A stretch of 64,000 nt of DNA from Actinomycetospora corticicola (GTDB lineage: Bacteria; Actinomycetota; Actinomycetes; Mycobacteriales; Pseudonocardiaceae): assembly GCF_013409505.1 (NCBI RefSeq), contig NZ_JACCBN010000001.1:1612001-1676000 (forward strand), read 5' to 3'. The position numbers and the translations under genes were made by a program. The notes under the pieces were generated by a model. That model did not search any database and had not been told where the DNA came from. It was given only the letters and a program-made list of their open reading frames with translations. Numbering within the stretch: the stretch's first letter is position 1; every line of letters begins with the position of its first letter. Below, piece by piece: positions 37,192 to 44,863 of this stretch.

Positions 37192-38379
37192 ATGGGAACC
37201 GTCCTGCTCGTGTTCCTGGTGCTCGTCGTGATCCTCGTGATCACGACGGTCGCCAAGAGCGTGACCGTCGTCCGCCAGGCCGAGGCCGCCGTCATCGAGC
37301 GCCTCGGCCGCTACCAGCGCACCGCCGAGCCCGGCCTGACGTTCCTGGTGCCGTTCATCGACCGCATCCGCGAGCGCGTGGCCCTGTGGGAGCAGGTCGT
37401 CTCGTTCCCGCCGCAACCGGTGATCACCCGCGACAACCTGACCGTGTCGATCGACACCGTCGTCTACTACCAGGTCACCGAGCCGCGCAACGCGGTCTAC
37501 GAGATCAGCGACTACATCAACGGCGTCCAGCAGCTGACCACGACGACCCTGCGCGACGTCGTCGGCGGGATGAGCCTGGAGGAGGCCCTGACCTCCCGCG
37601 AGACGATCAACACCGGGCTGCGCCGGGCCCTCGACGACGCGACCGGCCCGTGGGGCCTGCGGGTGGTCCGCGTGGAGCTGAAGGCGATCGATCCGCCGCC
37701 GTCGATCCAGGACTCGATGGAGAAGCAGATGCGCGCCGACCGGGAGAAGCGCGCCATGATCCTCACCGCCGAGGGGCATCGCGAGGCGTCCGTGACCGAG
37801 GCGCAGGGCAACAAGCAGGCCGCGATCCTCAACGCCGAGGGCGCCAAGCAGTCCGCGATCCTCGAGGCCGAGGCCGACCGGCAGTCCCGGATGCTGCGCG
37901 CCCAGGGTGAGCGCGCCGCGCGGTTCTACCAGGCACAGGGTCAGGCGAAGGCGATCGAGAAGGTCTTCGCGGCGATCAAGGCCGGCAAGCCGACGCCGGA
38001 GCTGCTGGCCTACCAGTACCTGCAGACGCTGCCCCAGATGGCGCAGGGCGACGCCAACAAGATGTGGGTGGTGCCGAGCGACTTCGGCAAGGCGCTCGAG
38101 GGCTTCACCCGCATGCTCGGCGCTCCCGGGGAGGACGGCGTGTTCCGGTTCCAGCCCTCGCCGGTCGACGACGAGACGGCGGCGAAGCGCGCGGGCGACC
38201 ACGACGAGGACGTCGCGGACTGGTTCGACACCCGGACCGACCCGGAGATCGCCGCGGCCGTCGCGAAGGCCGAGGCCATCGCCACGCAGGGCGTGTCGGG
38301 AGACGCAGCGGAGCGGAGCTCGACCGTGCCGGGGAACCCGACGTCGAACGGGGGCGCGGCCCACCGGGCAGCCGAGTAG
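37192..38379 (+). CDS. SPFH/band 7 protein (Rv1488-like)
   Basis: This 395-residue protein has one N-terminal membrane helix (about residues 3-22), a band 7 domain (VVRQAEAAVIERLGRYQRT through about residue 190) and a long charged coiled coil (EGHREASVTEAQGNKQAAIL, about 200-270), typical of stomatin/QmcA-like proteins that form large rings. A C-terminal tail of about 70 residues (GDHDEDVADWFDTRTDPEIA onward) is likely disordered and ends in a GDAAERSST segment that has a near copy at the end of the DUF4350 protein at 57.9 kb. AAGGAG precedes the ATG. Confidence 0.92.
   Translation: MGTVLLVFLVLVVILVITTVAKSVTVVRQAEAAVIERLGRYQRTAEPGLTFLVPFIDRIRERVALWEQVVSFPPQPVITRDNLTVSIDTVVYYQVTEPRNAVYEISDYINGVQQLTTTTLRDVVGGMSLEEALTSRETINTGLRRALDDATGPWGLRVVRVELKAIDPPPSIQDSMEKQMRADREKRAMILTAEGHREASVTEAQGNKQAAILNAEGAKQSAILEAEADRQSRMLRAQGERAARFYQAQGQAKAIEKVFAAIKAGKPTPELLAYQYLQTLPQMAQGDANKMWVVPSDFGKALEGFTRMLGAPGEDGVFRFQPSPVDDETAAKRAGDHDEDVADWFDTRTDPEIAAAVAKAEAIATQGVSGDAAERSSTVPGNPTSNGGAAHRAAE
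38299..38325. repeat. 27-base repeat at a gene 3' end, copy 1
   Basis: This 27-base stretch, beginning GGAGACGCAGC and ending GGAGCTCGACC, matches 57914-57940 at 25 positions. Both encode GDAA[EQ]RSST near the C-termini of unrelated proteins. Confidence 0.75.
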
Positions 38380-38424
38380 AACCACCCATCCCGTTCCCGA
38401 CGCCAGGTCGGGAGACTCCGCGGC

Positions 38425-40107
38425 GTGCGCGCAGCTCTCGTGGCGGTCGGGATCGCCCTGCTGGTGACCGGTGCGGTCCTCGACCGCACCGGCTGGTGGG
38501 GCTGGGCGGGCGAGGTCACCGAGTCCACCGTGCTCGTCATCGCCCTCGTGGTGCTCGCCGTCGGGGGCCTGCTCGCGCGGTCGCGGGCGGTGGCGGCCCG
38601 GTGGATCGGGGCGGTGACGACGGCGGGATCCGGAGTCGTGGCGGCCGTGGAGCTGGTCGGCGCGGTCCGGGACGGCCTGCCGGGGCCGGCGGTCGGCGTG
38701 CTGCTCGTGGGGGTCGCGGCCGTCGTCGGGGGAGCGGTGGCCCGCGTGGCGCGCGTGACCGCGCGACGGCATCTCGTCGGGAGCGCCGGGGTCGTGGTCG
38801 TCGCCGTCGCGGCGGCGGTCGGGGCCGGGCCAGTCGTCGACACCCCGCACCGCACCACCACGGACGCGCCGATCTCGGACACCGCGTTCATCACCCGCGG
38901 GGACACGGTCCGCTGGACCTGGTCGGCCGGTGGCCCGGTCGCCGACGTCGTCCCGATCCGGGGCGGGGTGGCCGTGCTCCGGGGTTCGGACGGGCCGCGC
39001 GGCGACGCCCCGGAGGACGTCGATGCTCAGGTCGGGGGCCCGGGCGACGAGACCGTCGCGCTCGACGGCACGACCGGCGCGCCGCGCTGGACGTTCCGGC
39101 ACGGGCAACGGCGCGTGGACGCGCTGACGCCCTCGCCGGACGGGACGGTGCTCGCCGTCTCGTACGTCCTGCCGGGGCGCAGAGCCGTCGTCACCGTGCT
39201 GGACGCGGCCTCCGGGGCCACCCGCTTCACCGTCGTCACGCCGATCCGCCGCGGTGTCCTGCAGCTCACCGAACGGGTCCTCACCGTCCTCGAGCCCCTG
39301 CCCGCACCGGTCCCGACGTCGTCGTCCTCGTCGCGACCGGAGACCACCTACCGGCTCGTCGCGCACCGGCTCGAGGACGGCGGGCAGGCCTGGACCTGGA
39401 CCCCGCCGTCCGGCTGCACGCTGGGTGATCTCTGGTCGCCGACGCTCGGGCCGCCCGGACGGTGGACGCTCGCCACCCGGGACGTCGGGGTCACGCCGCT
39501 CGACTGCGGCCGCGACCGCGTGCTCACCGGCCTCGACGACCGCACCGGGGCCGTCCGGTGGAGCACGCCCGGCGTCGCCATGGTCACGCCGGACGGCGAG
39601 GTCGTGGGCGCCGAACCAACCGTTACGGCCCTGCCCGACGGCTCCGCCGTCCTGGTGGGCGGCGCGCCCGCGCAGGTCGTCGACGCGGCCACCGGCGCGG
39701 CTCGCCCCGTGCCCGGTCTCGGCGAGTTCGACCTCGGCGCCGTCCGACCGGGCCCGGTCCGTGCCCTCGCCCTCACCGAGGGGCTGCCGACCGGATCGAT
39801 CGACCCGCGGACCGGCGCGATCGTGCCGCTGCCCGCGGAGGCCCCGGGCGAGTGCTCTACCCCGGAGGGGGCGGTGGCCGTCACCGACACGGGGACGCTG
39901 CGGTTCTGCGGCGCGGGCTTCGCGCTGCGCGTCGACGACGGCCCGGTGCTGCCGGTCGACCTCGGACCGCCCGCGCCGGACGGGGCGGACCCGGACCGGG
40001 ACACCCTGCTCTACCGACGCTCCGCGGACGTCGTCCTCCCGGCGCCCGGGGCACTCGTGCTCACCACCACCCGCACCGACCCCGCCGTCGTCGTCGGCGT
40101 CGCCTGA
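38425..40107 (+). CDS. membrane-anchored beta-propeller (PQQ-like) protein
   Basis: This 560-residue protein has about five N-terminal membrane helices (residues 3-150) followed by an extracytoplasmic domain of repeated beta blades. The blades show the PQQ-like pattern, such as ETVALDGTTGAPRWTFRHG, VTVLDAASGATRFTVV, RLEDGGQAWTWTPP and LTGLDDRTGAVRWSTPG. Such propellers act as protein-binding scaffolds; no enzyme residues were recognised. The gene starts 45 bases after the SPFH gene stop at a GTG, so it may be co-transcribed with NfeD-SPFH. No homologue is known to me at this spot in Mycobacterium. Confidence 0.7.
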   Translation: MRAALVAVGIALLVTGAVLDRTGWWGWAGEVTESTVLVIALVVLAVGGLLARSRAVAARWIGAVTTAGSGVVAAVELVGAVRDGLPGPAVGVLLVGVAAVVGGAVARVARVTARRHLVGSAGVVVVAVAAAVGAGPVVDTPHRTTTDAPISDTAFITRGDTVRWTWSAGGPVADVVPIRGGVAVLRGSDGPRGDAPEDVDAQVGGPGDETVALDGTTGAPRWTFRHGQRRVDALTPSPDGTVLAVSYVLPGRRAVVTVLDAASGATRFTVVTPIRRGVLQLTERVLTVLEPLPAPVPTSSSSSRPETTYRLVAHRLEDGGQAWTWTPPSGCTLGDLWSPTLGPPGRWTLATRDVGVTPLDCGRDRVLTGLDDRTGAVRWSTPGVAMVTPDGEVVGAEPTVTALPDGSAVLVGGAPAQVVDAATGAARPVPGLGEFDLGAVRPGPVRALALTEGLPTGSIDPRTGAIVPLPAEAPGECSTPEGAVAVTDTGTLRFCGAGFALRVDDGPVLPVDLGPPAPDGADPDRDTLLYRRSADVVLPAPGALVLTTTRTDPAVVVGVA

Positions 40108-40157
40108 CCGGGGCCGGACCCGTCGTCGGGAGGACGGCCCCGACTAGCCTGGTCACC

Positions 40158-41813
40158 ATGCTGGATCGCGCGACCGTCGACTCCCTCTTCCCGGCCGACC
40201 TGCCCGAGACCGAGGAGTGGGAGCAGCGGTACCCGCCGCGCGAGGTCGGAGACGGCGCGTTCGTCACCCGCTTCGGTCCGAGCCCGACCGGGTTCGTCCA
40301 CATCGGCGGCATCTACACCGCGATGGTGTCCCGCGACCTCGCCCACTCGACCGGCGGCACGTACTTCCTGCGCATCGAGGACACCGACCAGGCCCGCGAG
40401 GTCGCGGGCGCCGACGTCCAGTTCGCCCGCGCGTTCGACGCCTTCGACCTGCGTCCCGACGAGGGGCCCCTCTCCGGCCACGAGGACGACGGGCCCTACG
40501 GCCCGTACCGGCAGTCGCAGCGCGGCGAGATCTACCTGAGCTTCGTCCGCGAGCTGCTGCGCCGGGGGCTCGCCTACCCGGACTTCGCGACGAAGGAGGA
40601 GCTCGCCGAGATCTCCGACGCGCAGAAGAAGCTCAAGCTGCCCACCGGCTACTACGGCCGCTGGGCGCCGTGGCGGGACGCCGACGAGGGCGAGGTCACC
40701 CGTCGTCTGGAGGCCGGGGACCCGTACGTGGTCCGGTTCCGCTCCGAGGGCAAGGTGGGGGAGCGGGTCGCGTTCACCGACCGGCTGCGTGGCCGCGTGG
40801 AAGCCGAGGACAACCACAACGACGTCGTCATCCTCAAGACCTCGGCCACCGAACCGCGGCTGCCGACCTACCACTTCGCGCACGTCGTCGACGACCACCT
40901 GATGCGGACCTCGCTGGTGGTCCGCGGCGACGAGTGGCTCTCGTCGGTGCCCACCCATCTGCAGCTGTTCACCGCGCTGGGCTTCCCTCAGGTGGAGTAC
41001 GCCCACCTCGCGCCGCTGATGAAGCAGGAGGGCAGCTCGCGCCGCAAGCTCTCCAAGCGCAAGGACGACGAGGCGTCGGTCGACTTCTACCTGCAGGCCG
41101 GCTACCCGACCGACGCGGTCCTCTACTACCTGCGCGGGCTGGCGAACTCGCCGCTCGCCGAGGTCCCGCTCGCGGAGGCGCTGGCCACCCCGCTGCAGCT
41201 CGACCGGTTCCAGTCGGCGGGCCCGCTGGTGGATATGGTCAAGCTCGCCGACATCTGCGCCGACCACATCGCGACCCTGCCCGCCGCCGACGTCCTCGCC
41301 GGCGTCCGCGGCTGGGCCCAGGAGTACGACTCCACGCTGGTCGAGGTGCTCGACGAGAACGAGAAGCTGGCGCTGGCCGCGATCGACGTCGAGCGCGTCG
41401 GGGTGGACAACCCGCGCAAGGACCTCGCCTGCTGGTCGGAGTTCCGCACCGCGTACGGCTTCTTCTTCCCCGAGCTGTTCTCCGACGTCACCGACCCCGC
41501 CGACGAGCGCTTCAACGGCCTCGACCCGGCCCTGGTGGCGCGGCTGGCCGAGGACCTGGCGGCTCGGTACGTCCAGGAGGGCGACCAGCCGACCTGGTTC
41601 CAGCAGATCCGCGACCTCGCCGAGCGGCACGGGTTCGCCCCGAATCCGAAGACCTACAAGAAGGACCCCGACGCCTACCCCGGCATGCTGCGCGACGCCG
41701 CCAACGTGATCCGGGTGCTCGTGACGGGGGCGCAGCGCAGCCCCGACCTCTACGAGGTGACCCGGGTGCTCGGCGGCGACGAGGTGGTGCGGCGCATCCG
41801 CGCGGTGGCCTGA
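40158..41813 (+). CDS. glutamyl-tRNA synthetase, atypical
   Basis: This 551-residue class I synthetase charges tRNA with glutamate. The HIGH motif reads HIGG in FGPSPTGFVHIGGIYTA and the KMSKS motif reads KLSKR in SRRKLSKRKDDEASV. TYFLRIEDTDQAREVAGA and HVVDDHLMRTSLVVRGDEWL are family blocks. It is longer than the usual actinobacterial GltX of about 490 residues and resembles the longer GluRS type found in some clostridia and other bacteria. The organism likely has a standard gltX elsewhere, which would make this a second enzyme; that cannot be seen here. The ATG at 40158 begins MLDRATVDSLFPADLPETEE. Transfer from outside is possible. Confidence 0.85.
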   Translation: MLDRATVDSLFPADLPETEEWEQRYPPREVGDGAFVTRFGPSPTGFVHIGGIYTAMVSRDLAHSTGGTYFLRIEDTDQAREVAGADVQFARAFDAFDLRPDEGPLSGHEDDGPYGPYRQSQRGEIYLSFVRELLRRGLAYPDFATKEELAEISDAQKKLKLPTGYYGRWAPWRDADEGEVTRRLEAGDPYVVRFRSEGKVGERVAFTDRLRGRVEAEDNHNDVVILKTSATEPRLPTYHFAHVVDDHLMRTSLVVRGDEWLSSVPTHLQLFTALGFPQVEYAHLAPLMKQEGSSRRKLSKRKDDEASVDFYLQAGYPTDAVLYYLRGLANSPLAEVPLAEALATPLQLDRFQSAGPLVDMVKLADICADHIATLPAADVLAGVRGWAQEYDSTLVEVLDENEKLALAAIDVERVGVDNPRKDLACWSEFRTAYGFFFPELFSDVTDPADERFNGLDPALVARLAEDLAARYVQEGDQPTWFQQIRDLAERHGFAPNPKTYKKDPDAYPGMLRDAANVIRVLVTGAQRSPDLYEVTRVLGGDEVVRRIRAVA

Positions 41814-41832
41814 CGCCCGCTCCTGCCCCAGG

Positions 41833-42336
41833 GTGGCGCACATGTCCGGCTCCGAGGTGCCCCTGCGCCCGCCGCGCGAGTCCCTCGACCCGCGGGTGCG
41901 GTGGTGGTGGCGGGTGCACGGCCTGGTCTGGCCGGTCGTGCTCGCCGTCGTCCTCGCGGTGCTCGGGCTGCTGATCCCCGCGGTCGGCTGGTTCCTGCCG
42001 GTGGCGGGGGCGCTGGTGGTGCTCGGGCTGGTCGTCGCGCTGCTGTTCCCCGCGTACTGGTACCGCGTGCACCGGTGGGAGCTCACCGAGGACGCCGTCT
42101 ACACGCGGTCCGGGTTCGTCTGGCAGGAGTGGCGGGCGGCGCCGCTCTCGCGCATCCAGACCGTCGACACCACCCGCGGCCCGCTGCAGCAGGCGCTCGG
42201 GCTGGCCACGCTCGTCGTCACGACCGCCTCCGCGAAGGGAGCGGTGACCGTCGCGGGCCTCGACCACGAGCGCGCGGCGCAGATCGCGGAGGGACTGACC
42301 CGGGCGACGCAGGCCGTGCCCGGGGACGCGACGTGA
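41833..42336 (+). CDS. bacterial PH-domain membrane protein (YdbS type)
   Basis: This 167-residue protein has two adjacent membrane helices (about residues 30-75) and a bPH2/DUF304 domain (YRVHRWELTEDAVYTRSGFV, then APLSRIQTVDTTRGPLQQAL and LATLVVTTASAKG). These features define YdbS-like proteins, which always pair with a YdbT-like protein; that gene follows with a GTGA overlap. The function is unclear, and in some bacteria the pair affects resistance to peptides. An ATG nine bases into the reading frame is an alternative start. Confidence 0.88.
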   Translation: MAHMSGSEVPLRPPRESLDPRVRWWWRVHGLVWPVVLAVVLAVLGLLIPAVGWFLPVAGALVVLGLVVALLFPAYWYRVHRWELTEDAVYTRSGFVWQEWRAAPLSRIQTVDTTRGPLQQALGLATLVVTTASAKGAVTVAGLDHERAAQIAEGLTRATQAVPGDAT

Positions 42337-43868
42337 CCGTCGAGGACGGGTGGCGGCGGCTCGACCCGCGGACGGTCCTCGCCTCGGCGGTCCTCGCGCT
42401 GGGGGCCTGCCTGGCCGCAGGCGTGCCGGTGCTGCTCGGCCAGCGGGGGCGGGAGACGTTCGTCTTCACGGTGGGGCTCGTCGGGACGGGCGTCGTCCTG
42501 CTCGTCGGGGCGGCCACGCTCCTCGAGTGGGTCCGGCTCCTGCGGACCCGGTTCCGGATCGGCGCGGAGCGCGTCGAGGTGCACAGCGGGATCGTCGTGC
42601 GGGCCCGCAAGGGACTGGCGCGGGAGCGGGTGCGCACCGTGGAGGTGACCGCCGACCCCGTCCTGCGGGTGCTCGGACTCGCCACGGTGCGGATCGGGAC
42701 CGGCCAGAAGGCCTCGGCGACGGACCGGCCGCTGGAGCTGCGGGCCCTGCGCCGCCCGGACGCGGAGGCGGTGCGTCGCGACCTGCTGGAGCGACCCGTC
42801 GTCGGGAAGGGCGAGCCGCAGGAGGAGCCGGCGGCCGCCCCGCGCGACGAGACCCTCGCCGTCCTCGATCCCGGCTGGGTGCGCTTCGCGCCGCTGTCGT
42901 CGCTCACCCCCGTCCTCGGGGTCGCGGCGTTCGGCACGCTGCTGCAGGGCTCGGACTGGTTCGGGCTGCAGCGGATCGTGCTCGACGACGCGGCGCGGCT
43001 GGCGCTGGCGCTCGGTGCGGTGGTGTCGCTGGTGGTCGGGCTCGTGGTGGTCGCGGTCGTGGGGACGGTGGCGTCGCTGGCGGTCTTCGTGGAGTCGTGG
43101 TGGGGCTACCGCCTCACCCGTGAACCGCGCACGGGCGCCCTGCACGTGCGGCGGGGTCTGCTGACACGGCGGTCGACGACGCTCGAGGAGGACCGGCTGC
43201 GCGGGGTCGCCGTGATCGAACCGGCGGCGGTGCGCTGGTTCGGCGCGGCCCGGCTCGACGCCGTCGCGACCGGGCTGTCGAGCGGTCAGGAGCAGCGCTC
43301 GGACCCGCGGGGGCTGCTCCCGGTCGCGCCCGCGGCGGTGGTCGACCGGGTGGTGGCCGAGGTGCTGCGCGAGCCGGCGGCGCCCACGACTCAGGTCGAC
43401 CTGCGCGGGCACCCGCTCGCGGCGCGGACCCGCCGGGTGCGGTGGGCGTCGGCGGCCTGTCTGGTCCCGGCGGTCGTCCTCGCGGCGCTGGCACTCGGAC
43501 CGGTGCCGGGGATGTGGTTCCCGGCCGTGGTCGCGGCGGTCCTCGGGCTCGCGCTGGGCTGGTGGTTGGGCCGCCTGGCGTACCGCAACCTCGGGCACGG
43601 GCTGGTCGGGCGCTACGTCGTGACGCGGCACGGGGCGCCCGGGCGGCGCACCGTCGCGTTGCGCCGCGACGGCATCCTCACCTGGACGCTGACCCGCACG
43701 CCCTTCCAACGCCGGGCCGGGCTGGTGACGCTGTGGTTCACCACGGCGGCCGGCGACGGCGCCTACGGGGTGTACGACCTCGGGATCGAGCAGGCGACGG
43801 CCTTCGCCGCCGAGGCGCTCGGGGAGCACTTCGCCCCGTACCTCCTCGACGCCAGGATGACGCCATGA
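42333..43868 (+). CDS. bacterial PH-domain membrane protein (YdbT type)
   Basis: This 511-residue protein holds several bPH2 domains between paired membrane helices: FRIGAERVEVHSGIVVRARK with RVRTVEVTADPVLRVLGLAT, then YRLTREPRTGALHVRRGLLT with LEEDRLRGVAVIEPAAVRW, and a last domain VVTRHGAPGRRTVALRRDGI. Hydrophobic pairs occur near residues 15-60, 195-245 and 365-405. It is coupled to the YdbS-like gene upstream by a 4-base overlap and to the DUF3616 gene downstream by ATGA. A linker sequence RPVVGKGEP is encoded by the CCCGTCGTCGGG motif. Confidence 0.88.
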   Translation: MTVEDGWRRLDPRTVLASAVLALGACLAAGVPVLLGQRGRETFVFTVGLVGTGVVLLVGAATLLEWVRLLRTRFRIGAERVEVHSGIVVRARKGLARERVRTVEVTADPVLRVLGLATVRIGTGQKASATDRPLELRALRRPDAEAVRRDLLERPVVGKGEPQEEPAAAPRDETLAVLDPGWVRFAPLSSLTPVLGVAAFGTLLQGSDWFGLQRIVLDDAARLALALGAVVSLVVGLVVVAVVGTVASLAVFVESWWGYRLTREPRTGALHVRRGLLTRRSTTLEEDRLRGVAVIEPAAVRWFGAARLDAVATGLSSGQEQRSDPRGLLPVAPAAVVDRVVAEVLREPAAPTTQVDLRGHPLAARTRRVRWASAACLVPAVVLAALALGPVPGMWFPAVVAAVLGLALGWWLGRLAYRNLGHGLVGRYVVTRHGAPGRRTVALRRDGILTWTLTRTPFQRRAGLVTLWFTTAAGDGAYGVYDLGIEQATAFAAEALGEHFAPYLLDARMTP

Positions 43869-44857
43869 CCTCGCGCGCGGTCCTGCACCTGGCCGAGCAC
43901 ACGCACACGTACGGGCTCTCGCTGTCGGGGATGGCGGTCCGCGGGGAGCGGATGCTGCTCGCGCCCGACGAGGGGGCGGCGCTGCTCGGGCTGACGCGGC
44001 ACTCCTCCGTGCAGGAGTGGAGTGAGCCGGTCGAGCTGCTGCTGGGTGACCTCGTGGACCTGCCGGGCGGTCCCGGCGACGAGGTCGACGTCGAGGGCAT
44101 CGACGTCCGGGGCGACCACGTGTGGGTCACCGGGTCGCACTCGGCCAAGCGGAAGCGGGTCAAGCCGGGGACGCCGCCCGAGAAGGTCGCCAAGCGGCTC
44201 CGCAAGGTCTCGGCGGAGGAGCCGCGTCGGCTGCTGGCCCGGCTGCCGCGCGGGGAGGACGGGCTCCCGACGGCGAGCGGGGTCCGGCTGCCCACGGACG
44301 ACCGCGGGCTCTTCGCCGCCCTCGCCGACGACGACCACCTCGGGCCGTTCCTCGGCATCCCCGGCAAGGACAACGGCTTCGACGTCGAGGGCCTGGCGGC
44401 GATCGCGGACGACCGGGTGCTCCTCGGGTTGCGCGGGCCGGTGCTGCGGGGGTGGGCGGTGATCCTCGAGCTGACCCTGGGGGAGGGCGACGGCGAGCTG
44501 ACACTGCTCGACGTCCGGAAGCACTTCCTGGACCTGCGCGGTCTCGGCGTGCGCGACCTCGTCCGCGACGGGGAGGACCTGCTCGTCCTCGCGGGGCCGA
44601 CGATGGTGCTGTCGCGGCCCGCGCGGGTGCTGCGGCTCCGTGGGGGCGCGCAGGGGCTGCCTCCGGCCGTGGCGGCCGACGAGGTCGAGACGGTGTGCGA
44701 GCTGGAGACCGGCGACGGCGAGGACCACCCGGAGGCGATCGCGGTGCTGGGGGAGGGGTCGCTCCTGGTCCTCCACGACAGCCCGGCCGCCGACCGTCTC
44801 GGCGAGCACACCGTGGCCGGCGACGTACTGCACGGGCTGGACGTCGGACGGCCCTGA
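43865..44857 (+). CDS. DUF3616 protein
   Basis: This 330-residue soluble protein has the layout of DUF3616 proteins, which are predicted beta-propellers. Segments include AVRGERMLLAPDEGAALLGL, VDVEGIDVRGDHVWVTGSHS, NGFDVEGLAAIADDRVLLGL and HPEAIAVLGEGSLLVLHDS, each resembling one propeller blade. The repeated VEG/PEAIA pattern recalls calcium- or esterase-like propellers, but no function is assigned. The ATG overlaps the YdbT-like stop. Confidence 0.82.
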   Translation: MTSRAVLHLAEHTHTYGLSLSGMAVRGERMLLAPDEGAALLGLTRHSSVQEWSEPVELLLGDLVDLPGGPGDEVDVEGIDVRGDHVWVTGSHSAKRKRVKPGTPPEKVAKRLRKVSAEEPRRLLARLPRGEDGLPTASGVRLPTDDRGLFAALADDDHLGPFLGIPGKDNGFDVEGLAAIADDRVLLGLRGPVLRGWAVILELTLGEGDGELTLLDVRKHFLDLRGLGVRDLVRDGEDLLVLAGPTMVLSRPARVLRLRGGAQGLPPAVAADEVETVCELETGDGEDHPEAIAVLGEGSLLVLHDSPAADRLGEHTVAGDVLHGLDVGRP

Positions 44858-44863
44858 GCCGGC

